Assembly (NCBI RefSeq): GCF_002278135.3
Contig: NZ_CP029425.2
Location: forward strand, 744,001-808,000
Reading direction: 5' to 3'
Length of the DNA: 64,000 nucleotides
Source of the DNA: Bradyrhizobium ottawaense
Lineage (GTDB): Bacteria; Pseudomonadota; Alphaproteobacteria; Rhizobiales; Xanthobacteraceae
Positions within the stretch are counted from its first letter, which is position 1. The number at the start of each line of letters is the position of its first letter. This document shows positions 20,210 to 31,680 of the stretch, piece by piece. The position numbers were made by a program, and so were the translations under genes. Under the pieces are notes generated by a model. The model saw nothing but the letters and a program-made list of their open reading frames with translations, did no database searches and was not told the DNA's origin.

Positions 20210-21019
20210 TTATATGGGACGGGGGCCGCTCTCGACAACCCGGGCGAAGACCAGCACGTCGACCTGGGCGGCCTTGGCCCGGAGCAGGACCCGCGCGCAG
20301 GCATCCAGCGTCGCCCCCGACGTCAGGACGTCGTCGATCAGGACAATGCGGCGGCCCTGGATTTCGGCCTGACGGTCGGGAGATACCTGGAACGCGCCCT
20401 GCACATTGGTGGCGCGCTGGGCCCGCGACAGGCCGATCTGCTGCTCGGTGGCGCGCACCCGGCGCAGCACCTCAGCCCTCGCCCTGACACCGCTCTGCCG
20501 CCCGATGATCTGCGCCAGGGCTCCGGACTGGTTGTAGCGGCGGCGCCAGGCTCGCCGCCAATGCAGGGGCACCGGCACCAGCATGTCGGCCCCGGCCAGC
20601 AGCTCGCCGCCCGCGCGCGCCATCCAGCGGCCCATGGCGGGCGCCAAATCGGTGCGGTCCTGGTATTTCAACGCATGCACCAGCGTGCGCGCGACGTCGT
20701 CATAGCGCACGGCCGCGCGGGCGCGCTGGTAGGCCGGCGGGCTCGCGATCGCCTCCATCGACAGCATGTCGGGGCCGGGATCATAGACGAAGGGAATGCC
20801 GAGCCGCGGGCAGTAGGGACGTTCGATGAATGACAGCCGCGCCCAGCACGAAGCGCAAACGCCCTCGCCATCGACCGGTTCGCGGCAGGACACGCACTGC
20901 GTCGGCAGCGCGATGTCGAGCGCGAGCCGTGCCGCGCGCGACAGCGCGTGGCGGCCGGCCGTCCACGCCGCCCGGAAGGGGGCGGCGATGGAACGGGTGG
21001 GGGCGGCGTCGGCGTCCAT
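20210..21019 (-). CDS. ComF family phosphoribosyltransferase-like protein
   Basis: A 269-aa ComF-type protein. The N-terminal double zinc ribbon is visible as CVSC and CASC pairs near residues 43-65. The C-terminal type I PRTase domain has the PRPP loop in GRRIVLIDDVLTSGATLDA, and the intermediate ARRRYNQSGALAQ is the ComF signature. Such proteins are linked to DNA uptake in some bacteria but are widespread in non-competent ones. It lies 35 bp upstream of grxC. Confidence 0.92.
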   Translation of the reverse strand: MDADAAPTRSIAAPFRAAWTAGRHALSRAARLALDIALPTQCVSCREPVDGEGVCASCWARLSFIERPYCPRLGIPFVYDPGPDMLSMEAIASPPAYQRARAAVRYDDVARTLVHALKYQDRTDLAPAMGRWMARAGGELLAGADMLVPVPLHWRRAWRRRYNQSGALAQIIGRQSGVRARAEVLRRVRATEQQIGLSRAQRATNVQGAFQVSPDRQAEIQGRRIVLIDDVLTSGATLDACARVLLRAKAAQVDVLVFARVVESGPRPI

Positions 21020-21065
21020 GCGGGAAGGCTAGCGTTCTGAGGCTCCGGGCTCAAGCCACGCTCTC

Positions 21066-21222
21066 GTGCCCCGGACGCAGTGCAGCGCCCCCGGCGATGC
21101 GAAGCATCGTCCGGTGCGGTGCGCTGCAGAGCCGGGGCCCATCTCACGGCATCGTCCGGTGTTGGTGTCTGGGTCCCGGCTCTGCGCAGCAGCGCAAGAG
21201 CGCTGCGGCGCGTCCGGGACAC
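21066..21222. repeat. Intergenic palindromic repeat, family 2, copy 1
   Basis: Begins GTGCCCCGGACGC and ends with its near-complement GCGTCCGGGACAC; the interior repeats GCTGCAGAGCCGGGG and CGGCTCTGCGCAGCAGCG. A second copy lies at 22118-22240, so the methyltransferase gene at 21266 is bracketed by the two. Confidence 0.75.
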
Positions 21223-21265
21223 GGGAGCGATTGCCAGAACCAGCATGATCGGCGTAACCAGCGGC

Positions 21266-22114
21266 ATGGTTCAGTCCCCGCAAACCCCGCCCGCTCTGTT
21301 CGATCGCGCTTTGCTGCAATCGCGGCAGCGGCGTGCGCAGACACAGGGCGAGGTGACCTTCCTGCTTGATCGCGTCGCCGAGGACATGTCCGACCGGTTG
21401 GCTGCGGTGATGCGGGAGTTTCACGCGGCGGTCGATCTCTGGACGCCTGGTGAGGGGCTGGCGGCGTTGCGCACGCGCCTGCCTTCCCTCCAACGGATCG
21501 CGCTCGATGCTGCGGGTTCAGAGACGCTGCCCTTCGCGCCCGAAAGCCTCGATCTCGTCGTCTCCGCGCTGGCGCTGCAATTCGTCAACGATCTGCCGGG
21601 CGTGCTCGCGCAAATCCGCCGCGCGCTCAAGCCCGACGGCCTGCTGCTCGCGGCGATGATCGGCGGCGACAGCCTGACCGAGCTGCGCCAGGCCTTTGCC
21701 GCCGCGGAAGCCGAATGCGAGGGCGGCGTTTCGCCGCGCGTCGCGCCATTTGCTGACCTGCGCGACATCGGCGCGCTGTTGCAGCGCGCGGGCTTTGCGC
21801 TGCCGGTGACCGACGTCGACCGCGTCGTGGTGCGCTATTCCAACGCATTCGCGCTGATGCAGGATCTCCGGCGCATGGGCGCTGCCAATGTGCTGATCGA
21901 GCGGCGGCGAACACCGAGCCGGCGCGCGACGCTGCTGCGGATGGCCGAGATCTACACTGAGCGCTTTGCCGATGCCAACGGCCGCATCCGTGCCACCTTC
22001 GACATCATCTGGCTCTCCGGCTGGGCCCCGCATGCGAGCCAGCAGCAGCCGCTGAAGCCGGGATCGGCGAAAGCGAGCCTGGCGGAGGCGGTGAAGAAGG
22101 CGGGGAAAGAGTGA
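21266..22114 (+). CDS. BioC/NDUFAF5-like SAM-dependent methyltransferase
   Basis: About 282 aa, starting MVQSPQTPPALFDRALLQSR. The RALLQSRQRRAQ N-terminus and the following FLLDRVAEDMSDRL match the BioC-like/NDUFAF5 family. Methyltransferase motifs are LDLVVSALALQFVNDLPGV and LAQIRRALKPDGLLLAAM. ATG 21266 is chosen; an in-frame ATG at 21245 is possible, while longer readings run into a repeat. The region equivalent to SAM motif I is weak, so activity is not assured. It is divergent from comF. Confidence 0.85.
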   Translation: MVQSPQTPPALFDRALLQSRQRRAQTQGEVTFLLDRVAEDMSDRLAAVMREFHAAVDLWTPGEGLAALRTRLPSLQRIALDAAGSETLPFAPESLDLVVSALALQFVNDLPGVLAQIRRALKPDGLLLAAMIGGDSLTELRQAFAAAEAECEGGVSPRVAPFADLRDIGALLQRAGFALPVTDVDRVVVRYSNAFALMQDLRRMGAANVLIERRRTPSRRATLLRMAEIYTERFADANGRIRATFDIIWLSGWAPHASQQQPLKPGSAKASLAEAVKKAGKE

Positions 22115-22117
22115 TGC

Positions 22118-22240
22118 GTGTCCCGGACGCGCTGCAGCGTGAAACGCTGCTGCGCAGAGCCGGGACCCAGCTCCGCGGCAAGCGTGGGCCCCGGCTCTGC
22201 AGCGCATCGCTGAAGGAGCGCTGCGCTGCGTCCGGGGCAC
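22118..22240. repeat. Intergenic palindromic repeat, family 2, copy 2
   Basis: Begins GTGTCCCGGACGCGCTGCAG and ends GCTGCGTCCGGGGCAC, with CGCTGCTGCGCAGAGCCGGG inside. It fills the space between the convergent methyltransferase and mutT genes and may act as their bidirectional terminator. Confidence 0.75.
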
Positions 22241-22248
22241 AGTGCATC

Positions 22249-22659
22249 TCACATCAATAGATCAATCAAATGCGGGATCAGCGGAATGTCTGCGGGCGGC
22301 ATCGGGTAGTCGCGCAGCTTGTTGGCACGGACCCAGGCCAGGGTCTGGCCTTCGCGCGGCGTCACCTGTCCCTCCCAGCGCCGGCAGACATAGAGCGGCA
22401 TCAGGAGGTGGAAGGTCTCGTAGCCGTAGCTCGCGAAGGTCAGTGGGGCCAGGCACGGCTCGGCGACGGTGATGCCGAGCTCCTCGTGCAGCTCGCGGAT
22501 CAGGCTCTGCTCCGGCCGCTCGCCTGGCTCGAGCTTGCCGCCGGGAAACTCCCAGAGGCCGGCCAGCGTCTTGCCCGCGGGGCGCTGCGCGATCAGGACG
22601 CGCTTGTCGGGGTCGATCAGCGCGCAAGCCACAACCAGTGTCAGTTTCAGATCGGCCAT
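22249..22659 (-). CDS. mutT: 8-oxo-dGTP diphosphatase MutT (Nudix hydrolase)
   Basis: A 136-aa Nudix protein. The Nudix box is complete: GGKLEPGERPEQSLIRELHE followed by ELGI. The N-terminus LVVACALIDPDKRVLIAQRP and the C-terminal EGQTLAWVRANKLRDYPMPP match MutT, which removes oxidised dGTP from the nucleotide pool. It is separated from argJ, a common neighbour, by the TadG-like gene. Confidence 0.93.
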   Translation of the reverse strand: MADLKLTLVVACALIDPDKRVLIAQRPAGKTLAGLWEFPGGKLEPGERPEQSLIRELHEELGITVAEPCLAPLTFASYGYETFHLLMPLYVCRRWEGQVTPREGQTLAWVRANKLRDYPMPPADIPLIPHLIDLLM

Positions 22660-22795
22660 ACGCGATGTCGCTCGCTGAAGATCATCCGCAACGGTTTATT
22701 AACCCTATTGCGGCCCATGTTTTCGAGGTTCCCATAAGTCATATTTAATCGACGGTTCCTAGAGTGGAAACGCTTAAACCACTCGGGCCCAAGCC

Positions 22796-24121
22796 ATGCG
22801 CGCTGCGAATTCCACCATCATCCGCCGGTTCGTCCAAGACCGGCGCGGCAATATCGCGGTGATCTTCGCCCTCGCCTGCGTCCCGTTGATCACGGCGGTC
22901 GGCTGCGCGGTCGACTACTCGCGCGCGACGCAGACCCGGGCCAAGCTTCAGGCCGCAGCCGATGCTGCCAGCGTCGGCTCGATCGCCAAGGCATCGCCGG
23001 CCTTCAAGGCCGCCGGCTCCATGACGTCGGATGGCGCGATCTCCGTCGGCGTCACCGACGCCCAGAACATCTTCGACGCCAATCGCGCCAATCAGACCGG
23101 CTACACTCTCAACAGCGTCACGCCGACCGTGGTCAAAACCGGATCGACCGTCACCTCGACCGTCGCGTTCAACGCCACCGTGAACACCATGTTTCTCGGC
23201 CTGATCGGCAAGACCGCGCTGACGCTGACCGGTACGTCGAAAGCGACGGCCAGCATGCCGCTCTATATCGATTTCTACCTGCTGCTGGACAATTCGCCGT
23301 CGATGGGTGTCGGCGCCACGCCGACCGACGTGCAGACGATGGTCAACAACACATCGGACAAGTGCGCTTTCGCCTGCCACGACCTCAAGGACAAGAACAA
23401 TTACTACGACCTTGCCAAAAAGCTTGGCGTGACCACCCGGATCGACGTGCTGCGGACCGCAACGCAGTCGTTGATGGATACTGCGAGTGCGACTGAAACC
23501 TATTCAAACCAGTTCAGAATGGCGATCTACGATTTCGGCGGCTCCGCAAGCACGCTCGGCCTGCGCAATCTGTTTTCGTTGTCGGGCTCTCTCTCCAGCG
23601 CCAAATCGGCGGCGGGTAATATCGACCTGATGTCGGTGAACGGTCAGAACGAGAATAACGACCAGGACACGGCATTCACCGCGATATTCCCTGCGATCAA
23701 CGGCGAGATCAGCTCCCCCGGAACCGGCACGTCGTCCAGCCCGCTCAAATATCTGTTCTTCGTCTCCGACGGGGTCGCTGACGAGAGCAACACCGGATGC
23801 CTCAAACCGCTCTCCGGCACCACGCGGTGCCAATCGCCGCTCAATGCTGCGCTCTGCAAGACGATGAAGGACCGGGGCGTCAAGATTGCCGTGCTGTACA
23901 CAACGTACCTCGCGCTGCCCACCAACAGCTGGTACATGAAATGGGTCGCTCCGTTCAATACCGGCCCCTACGGGCCGTCGCCGAACAGCGAGATCGCGCA
24001 GAACATGCAGAGCTGCGCGTCGTCCGGGCTCTATTTCGAGGTGAGCCCGACGCAAGGCATCTCGGACGCCATGAACGCGCTGTTCAAGAAAGCGGTCGCG
24101 GACGCGCGGATTTCAGGGTGA
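22796..24121 (+). CDS. TadE/TadG-type pilus-assembly-like protein with vWA domain
   Basis: A 441-aa protein. Residues about 15-60 form the Tad pilin-like membrane segment (RRGNIAVIFALACVPLITAV, DYSRATQTRAKLQAAADAAS). From about 155 a von Willebrand A domain begins with an intact metal site (FYLLLDNSPSMGVG, DxSxS pattern), and cysteines CAFACHD and CLKPLSGTTRC suggest disulfides outside the inner membrane. TadG proteins normally sit in a tad/flp cluster; no other tad gene is nearby, so this is an orphan copy of uncertain role. Confidence 0.88.
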   Translation: MRAANSTIIRRFVQDRRGNIAVIFALACVPLITAVGCAVDYSRATQTRAKLQAAADAASVGSIAKASPAFKAAGSMTSDGAISVGVTDAQNIFDANRANQTGYTLNSVTPTVVKTGSTVTSTVAFNATVNTMFLGLIGKTALTLTGTSKATASMPLYIDFYLLLDNSPSMGVGATPTDVQTMVNNTSDKCAFACHDLKDKNNYYDLAKKLGVTTRIDVLRTATQSLMDTASATETYSNQFRMAIYDFGGSASTLGLRNLFSLSGSLSSAKSAAGNIDLMSVNGQNENNDQDTAFTAIFPAINGEISSPGTGTSSSPLKYLFFVSDGVADESNTGCLKPLSGTTRCQSPLNAALCKTMKDRGVKIAVLYTTYLALPTNSWYMKWVAPFNTGPYGPSPNSEIAQNMQSCASSGLYFEVSPTQGISDAMNALFKKAVADARISG

Positions 24122-24150
24122 TTTGAAGCACGGCTCTCGCGCTCTCTTAC

Positions 24151-24323
24151 CGTCACCCTTGGGGTGTCCGCTCCTTCGGCGGCCCTCGAAGGGCGACGGC
24201 CCGGCTCTCTCCACGCGGCTGTAGCGGTGGCCGTGCATCCTTCGAGGCTCCCGATGGGGCGCTTCGCGCCCCATCACCCGCACCTCCAGCGACAATGGCT
24301 TCGCCATTGCGCGGGGATGACGG
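24151..24323. repeat. Intergenic repeat, family 3, copy 1
   Basis: Runs from CGTCACCCTTGGGGTG to GGGGATGACGG and contains CCTTCGAAGGGCGACGGCC-like and GCATCCTTCGAGGCTC modules. A related copy lies at 39096-39226. It fills the gap between the convergent TadG-like and argJ genes. Confidence 0.65.
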
Positions 24324-24339
24324 TCTGAGAGTAGCGAAA

Positions 24340-25581
24340 CTACGACCTGTAATCGCCGTTGATCGCGACATATTCCTTGGTGAGGTCGCAGGTCAGCACG
24401 CGGTCGCGGCCCTTGCCGAGGCCGAGCGAGACCTTGATCGCGATCTCCGGGGCCTTCATCGCTTCCGAGACCTGCGCCTCGTCATAATCCGGATCGCGCG
24501 CGCCGCTCTTGGCGACGCGGATGCCGTTGAAGGAAATCGAAAGCTTGTCGCGATCGGCCGGCTCGCCGGCCTTGCCGACTGCCATCACGACGCGGCCCCA
24601 ATTGGCGTCCTCGCCGGCGATCGCGGTCTTGACCAGCGGCGAGTTGGCGATCGACATCGCGATCTTGCGCGCGGAGGTCTTGGTCTTGGCGCCCTCGACG
24701 GTGATCTCGACCAGCTTGCGCGCGCCTTCGCCGTCCCGGGCCACTTGTTCAGAAAGATTGGCGAGCACCTGGTTGAAGGCTTTGACGAAGGCCTTCAGGC
24801 GCGGATCGCTGGCGCGGCTGATCTTCGGTGCGCCGTGCTCGGCGGCAGCGCCGGTGGCGAAGGCCAGCAGCGTGTCCGACGTGGACGTGTCGCCGTCGAT
24901 CGTCACCGCGTTGAAGGTGTCCTCGACGCCGCTCTTGAGCAGCGCCTGCAAGGCCGCGGGCGCGATCGGTGCGTCGGTGAAGATGAAGGACAGCATCGTC
25001 GCCATGTCGGGGGCGATCATGCCGGCGCCCTTGGCCATGCCGTTGATGGTGACCTTGGCCTTGCCGAGCTTGACGGTCGCGGTCGCGACCTTCGGGAAGG
25101 TGTCGGTGGTCATGATCGCCTTGGCCGCAGCGAGGTAGTCGCCGGGCTCGGCGGCTTCAGCCAGTCGGCCCAGCACGCCGTCGAACTTGGTCGCGTCCAG
25201 CGGCTCACCGATCACGCCGGTCGAGGCCAGGAAGATTTCGCCCTCGCTGCATCCGACCGCCTTGGCCGCGATCTTCGCGGTCAGCGCGGTGGAGGCGCGG
25301 CCGGTCTTGCCGGTGAAGGCATTGGCGTTGCCGGAATTGACCACCAGCGCGCGCGCCTTGCCGCCTTTCAGCTTGGCGCGGCACCATTCCACCGGTGCGG
25401 AGGGGCATTTCGACTTGGTGAAGACGCCGGCGACCGCGGTGCCCTTGTCCATCACCGCCAGCAACACGTCGGTTCGGTTCTTGTAGCGGATGCCGGCTTC
25501 GGCCGTCGCGAGACGGATGCCCGCAATGGTGGGCATGTCGGGAACTGTTTTCGGGGCGAGCGGGGAGACGGAGGAGGACAT
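24340..25581 (-). CDS. argJ: Bifunctional glutamate N-acetyltransferase / amino-acid N-acetyltransferase
   Basis: Makes N-acetylglutamate and recycles the acetyl group from N-acetylornithine in arginine synthesis. The 413-aa precursor contains the autoprocessing site: cleavage is expected before Thr in [15 protein letters not shown], giving alpha and beta chains. KGAGMIAP and the C-terminus [10 protein letters not shown] are family signatures. Start is ATG 25579-25581 ([13 protein letters not shown]); a reading 20 codons longer is in frame but outside the family. It lies downstream of the PPIase gene on the minus strand. Confidence 0.95.
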   Translation of the reverse strand: MSSSVSPLAPKTVPDMPTIAGIRLATAEAGIRYKNRTDVLLAVMDKGTAVAGVFTKSKCPSAPVEWCRAKLKGGKARALVVNSGNANAFTGKTGRASTALTAKIAAKAVGCSEGEIFLASTGVIGEPLDATKFDGVLGRLAEAAEPGDYLAAAKAIMTTDTFPKVATATVKLGKAKVTINGMAKGAGMIAPDMATMLSFIFTDAPIAPAALQALLKSGVEDTFNAVTIDGDTSTSDTLLAFATGAAAEHGAPKISRASDPRLKAFVKAFNQVLANLSEQVARDGEGARKLVEITVEGAKTKTSARKIAMSIANSPLVKTAIAGEDANWGRVVMAVGKAGEPADRDKLSISFNGIRVAKSGARDPDYDEAQVSEAMKAPEIAIKVSLGLGKGRDRVLTCDLTKEYVAINGDYRS

Positions 25582-25613
25582 CGCGGGGCGCCTTGGTGGG
25601 ATCTGAATATGCA

Positions 25614-25639
25614 GATGCCCGGCGCGGGGGCCGGGCATC
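25614..25639 (-). terminator. Hairpin between PPIase gene and argJ
   Basis: Perfect 10-bp arms GATGCCCGGC (25614-25623) and GCCGGGCATC (25630-25639) just downstream of the PPIase stop on the minus strand. No U tract follows, so it may attenuate or protect a 3' end and not fully terminate. Confidence 0.5.
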
Positions 25640-25685
25640 ACGAAGGCTTAGATACTCTTCACGTCACCGAAGTGACAGCGAATTC

Positions 25686-26594
25686 TTACTTCTTTGCAGG
25701 CGGCGCCATCTTGCTGTCGGAGGGCTTCGCCGCATCCGCCGGCTTGGCGTCCGCCGCCGGCTGGTCCAGCCGCTCGACCTTGGCTTCGGCGCGCAGCTTG
25801 GCGACGTAGTCGGCCTGGGCCTTGCGGGTGACGTACTGCTCGATCTGGGCCTTGACCTGCTCGAAGTCTGGCGCCTTGCGGTTGCGCTTTTCCTCGACCT
25901 TGATGACGTGCCAGCCGAACTGCGACTTGACGGGGTCGGAGATCTTGCCGGGCTCGAGCGCGAAGGCGATCGTCGAGAATTCCGGCACCATCTGCTCCTT
26001 GGTGAAGAAGCCGAGATCGCCGCCGTCGGCCGAACCCGGATCCTTGGACTTCTTCTTGGCGAGCTCGGCGAAATCGGCGCCCTTGTCGAGCTCGGCCTTC
26101 ACCGCCTTGGCCTCGTCCTCGGTCTCGACCAGGATGTGGCGGGCGCGCACTTCCTGCTCGCCGGTGATCTGCTTGGAGGCCTCTTCATAGACCTTCTTCA
26201 TGGCGTCGGGGGTGGTGGCGGCCTTGCCCTCGCCCGCGAGCAGGCTGTCCATCAGAAGCCGGTTGCGGGCGAATGCCAGGCGCTTCTTGAATTCCTCGCT
26301 ATCGGCAACCTTCTTGTCCTCGGCAGCCTTGCTGACGATTTTCATGTCGATCAGGAAGGACAGGACGTTCTCGTCCTTGGTCGCCGGGTCCATCTGGGCG
26401 AGGCTCGGCCCGAGCTCCTCCTCGGCCATGGCGACGTCGCTCTTCTTGATTTCAGCGCCATTGACCTTCGCCAGCACCGGATCGTCGGCGGCCCGGCCGG
26501 GACCCGCGATCAGCGCCAGCGCAAGGCAGCCCACGAGGGCGGTGGCGAGGCCGAAGCGCAGGCCGGTTTTGGTTACCGGGAACGAGGTGGTCAT
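25686..26594 (-). CDS. Parvulin-type peptidylprolyl isomerase (PpiC/SurA-like), exported
   Basis: A 302-aa folding factor for envelope proteins. The N-terminus has a signal sequence (LRFGLATALVGCLALALIAG followed by PGRAAD). A SurA-like N-domain follows (VAMAEEELGPSLAQMDPAT), then the rotamase domain at about 145-235 (VRARHILVETEDEA, SKDPGSADGGDLGFFTKEQM, KSQFGWHVIKVEEKR). The C-terminus is Pro/Ala/Lys-rich. Divergent from secA across 354 bp, which fits a common role in protein export. Confidence 0.93.
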   Translation of the reverse strand: MTTSFPVTKTGLRFGLATALVGCLALALIAGPGRAADDPVLAKVNGAEIKKSDVAMAEEELGPSLAQMDPATKDENVLSFLIDMKIVSKAAEDKKVADSEEFKKRLAFARNRLLMDSLLAGEGKAATTPDAMKKVYEEASKQITGEQEVRARHILVETEDEAKAVKAELDKGADFAELAKKKSKDPGSADGGDLGFFTKEQMVPEFSTIAFALEPGKISDPVKSQFGWHVIKVEEKRNRKAPDFEQVKAQIEQYVTRKAQADYVAKLRAEAKVERLDQPAADAKPADAAKPSDSKMAPPAKK

Positions 26595-26948
26595 GGAAAA
26601 TCCTTATGTTGAAGCAGGGGGCTGCTCGAGCGGGGCGGACACTCGCCCAATACAGGGGGGCTTGGCAACGCGAAAAGTCTGTCAAAATGATGAATTAGCC
26701 GCAATGCGCCCGCCGTTGACAAGGCCCTGACCGGGCCATATCTCTGCCCGGTCGCGACCATGGCGATGGCGTTTATTTTGCTGCGTTTTTGGCCGTTGAA
26801 CCCAGACTTGCCCAATTCCCACCCATATGGCGGATGACCCCCCGCAGTCCGGGCTCTGACGCCATCAGGCGTCACGGTGAGTTGATAGGCAGGCGGGTGA
26901 CAACTTCTTGGCTGCAACGCGTTTGAATCGCGAACACAGGAACTAGGC
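26595..26948. other. Divergent intergenic region of PPIase and secA
   Basis: 354 bp. It contains a candidate secA promoter at 26716-26744 and the untranslated leaders of both genes. Short open frames here have no recognisable family. I did not find an obvious secM-like element. Confidence 0.5.
26716..26744 (+). promoter_or_regulatory. Candidate secA promoter
   Basis: A perfect -35 TTGACA (26716-26721), a 17-nt spacer and TATCTC (26739-26744) as -10. It would give a leader of about 200 nt before secA. Confidence 0.45.
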
Positions 26949-29789
<2,841 letters not shown>

Positions 29790-30330
29790 TCGATGATCTC
29801 AATACCCAGCGAACTCGCGGTGCTGTATTGGCCTTCGAGTTCGCGAGGGATTGAAATGCTTCCGATCCATCTGGTGCCTGCTGATCTTCAGGTGCATCAC
29901 GAATGGTAGGCACACGCCATTGAGGATGGCTGGCTCACATTTGTCAGGGGGGCTGGCTTCCGTCACGCGCGGCTGAGCACGCTTTGCCCACCTGGCAACC
30001 AGCCCCGACGTTGAGCGAACAGGTACTTGGCCCGTTCATCACCCTCGTGAGAAGCATCGCCCTGTTCCATGCGCGTGGCCTGCAGCGCCTGTTCCTTTGG
30101 TCACTCCCGGGTGCCGCTGCAGCAGATTGTCGGCGGCCACTCGCTCGTCCGGCTGCGCAGCTGAAGCCTGGAAAGCCGACGGTCAAAGCGCGGCATCGTG
30201 TCTCGGAGATCGCCTTCGGGTAGACCATCCAATATTTTGCCACTGCTCATTGTGATCTGGATCACCTCTAATGAGCTCAATCCGTGTTTTGATTGAATCG
30301 CACGGGGGCCGAAAATTGGGAGCCAGACAA
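29790..30330. other. Intergenic region after secA
   Basis: 541 bp with no recognisable gene. Near the secA end is an inverted repeat GCGAACTCG/CGAGTTCGC (29809-29817 and 29836-29844) that may act as a 3' hairpin. Open frames on both strands between 29940 and 30240 have no family resemblance and no good start. Confidence 0.5.
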
Positions 30331-30735
30331 ATGTCCAAACGCGTGCTGCCAACCACCTTGTGTGTTCTTGCCCTGAGTTTCTACGCTTGCGGTCCCGCCC
30401 CTGCGAGCCAAGTGGGCGGATGGTGGGGCGGAACATGGTCGTGCAACATAGACGGCCGGTCGGCCCGGATGAAATGGGCCGCCGTTGATGACAGTCAGAC
30501 AAGCTGTAACGGCGACACTTGCACCACCAGCTCCGGAGCACGCTGGGCAGGCAGCTTCTCGGATAATGGCTCGCGATGGGTGAAGTTAACAAATCCACGC
30601 AGCGGAACGCAGGGCGGCGTGTACTTCAACCATGCCGACGGCAATAAATGGTATTTAGCCAAACCGGTCAGCAACAAGTCCGCGGGCTGGACGACATGGA
30701 ACGGCCAACGCTATCCCCTCTCGTGCTGGCGATGA
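30331..30735 (+). CDS. Small exported protein, possibly DUF6006 family
   Basis: A 134-aa protein with a signal sequence (MSKRVLPTTLCVLALSFYAC). The Cys may be a lipobox, although the following GPAPASQ also allows signal peptidase I cleavage. The mature part is Trp- and Gly-rich (GGWWGGTWSCNIDG, SARMKWAAVDDSQTSC, GARWAGSFSDNGSRW, GWTTWNGQRYPLSCWR) with four to six Cys. I recall this pattern from DUF6006 proteins, without known function. ATG 30331 is preferred over 30271 because the signal sequence starts there. Stands alone. Confidence 0.75.
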   Translation: MSKRVLPTTLCVLALSFYACGPAPASQVGGWWGGTWSCNIDGRSARMKWAAVDDSQTSCNGDTCTTSSGARWAGSFSDNGSRWVKLTNPRSGTQGGVYFNHADGNKWYLAKPVSNKSAGWTTWNGQRYPLSCWR

Positions 30736-30859
30736 TGCAATTATGCGGCGCCTGCTCATTCTCCGCCTGGACGCGAGGGCGAGCCTTGAGAACTGAATAA
30801 GGCCTGGTGAGCTCTGTGAGCGCCACCAATGCCAGCGTGACCAACGCGCGTGCTTTCAT
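30668..30859 (-). CDS. Possible small exported peptide
   Basis: A 63-aa frame starting MKARALVTLALVALTELTRP behind a purine-rich GAGAGAGGACC. The N-terminus looks like a signal sequence, but the rest (PRVQAENEQAPHNCIIAS) has no family and the 3' end overlaps the gene ending at 30735. It could be a decayed remnant or a chance frame. Confidence 0.25.
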   Translation of the reverse strand: MKARALVTLALVALTELTRPYSVLKARPRVQAENEQAPHNCIIASTRGDSVGRSMSSSPRTCC

Positions 30860-30937
30860 GGAGGTCCTCTCTCCATGCATTGAATGGCAGATGAGTGTGT
30901 CGGCTTCGCAGGGCCCCCACGCTCCAATTCACGAGGT

Positions 30938-31381
30938 CTAATTCGAGCTGTCGATCAAGCTCTCCAGCAGCCGCTTGAGCTCGCTCGTCGACTTGTCACC
31001 GTAGCTCTCCAGGATGTGCTCCTCCTGGTCGACCGCGAGCGAGTTGAGCTTCTTGCACAACACTTTGCCGCGGTCGGAGATGAACATCAGCACCTTGCGG
31101 CGGTCGCCCGGGTCCTGCACGCGATAGACCAGCGTGTCGGAGACCATGCGGTCGATCATCTTGGTCAGCGTCGGATGGTTGAGCAGCACGGCGCCCGCAA
31201 GCTCGCCCATCGAATGGCCGTTGCCATCGGACAGCACCTTCAGGATGCGCCACTGCTCGACCGGCACGCCTTCCTTGCTCAACCGCAGCTCGAGCTGCCG
31301 GTTGATCTCCCGGTTGGCTTGCGCGAGCAAATAAGCGAGGTGTTCGGTGATCGGGGTGTTTTCTTTCGACGGTTTTGCCAC
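30938..31381 (-). CDS. MarR family regulator of the amide-utilisation locus
   Basis: A 147-aa winged-helix protein beginning MAKPSKENTPITEHLAYLL. HTH and wing are at about 60-105 (SMGELAGAVLLNHPTLTKMI, DPGDRRKVLMFISDRG). It is divergent from the AmiC-like sensor gene, and the region between contains a perfect 12-bp palindrome (31455-31466), a candidate operator. By position it should regulate the amidase and transporter genes to its right; the inducer is unknown. Confidence 0.9.
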   Translation of the reverse strand: MAKPSKENTPITEHLAYLLAQANREINRQLELRLSKEGVPVEQWRILKVLSDGNGHSMGELAGAVLLNHPTLTKMIDRMVSDTLVYRVQDPGDRRKVLMFISDRGKVLCKKLNSLAVDQEEHILESYGDKSTSELKRLLESLIDSSN

Positions 31382-31454
31382 GGCTAAGACTTTGTCTTGA
31401 CCTAATTGAGTGAATGTCTTGCAATCGATGCTGCATCTATATGCACTTCAATTC

Positions 31455-31466
31455 TTGAATATTCAA
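31455..31466. promoter_or_regulatory. Candidate MarR operator
   Basis: Perfect palindrome TTGAATATTCAA in an AT-rich stretch between the divergent MarR and AmiC-like genes; size and sequence are typical of MarR-family operators. Assignment is by position. Confidence 0.5.
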
Positions 31467-31680
31467 TATTTTCAAAATAGGATCATTGCACAACAAAAGG
31501 GCGGAAGCCGCGGCCGCCTGCTCAATGTGCTTTCAGGTCTGGTGCCAGACAGGAGTTGGCGTGCGCGCGACGGTAAACTTCCCGGCTCATGGCGGTCCGG
31601 CGTTGCCACCGTCTTTGCTGTTCAGGAATCTGTCGTCCGCGGCAGCGGATTTCGACCTGTCGCCGTTTGACACGCATGTC

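Noticed and set aside
29944..30243. Open frames on both strands after secA
   Set aside because: No recognisable domain, poor starts, and the two strands contradict each other.
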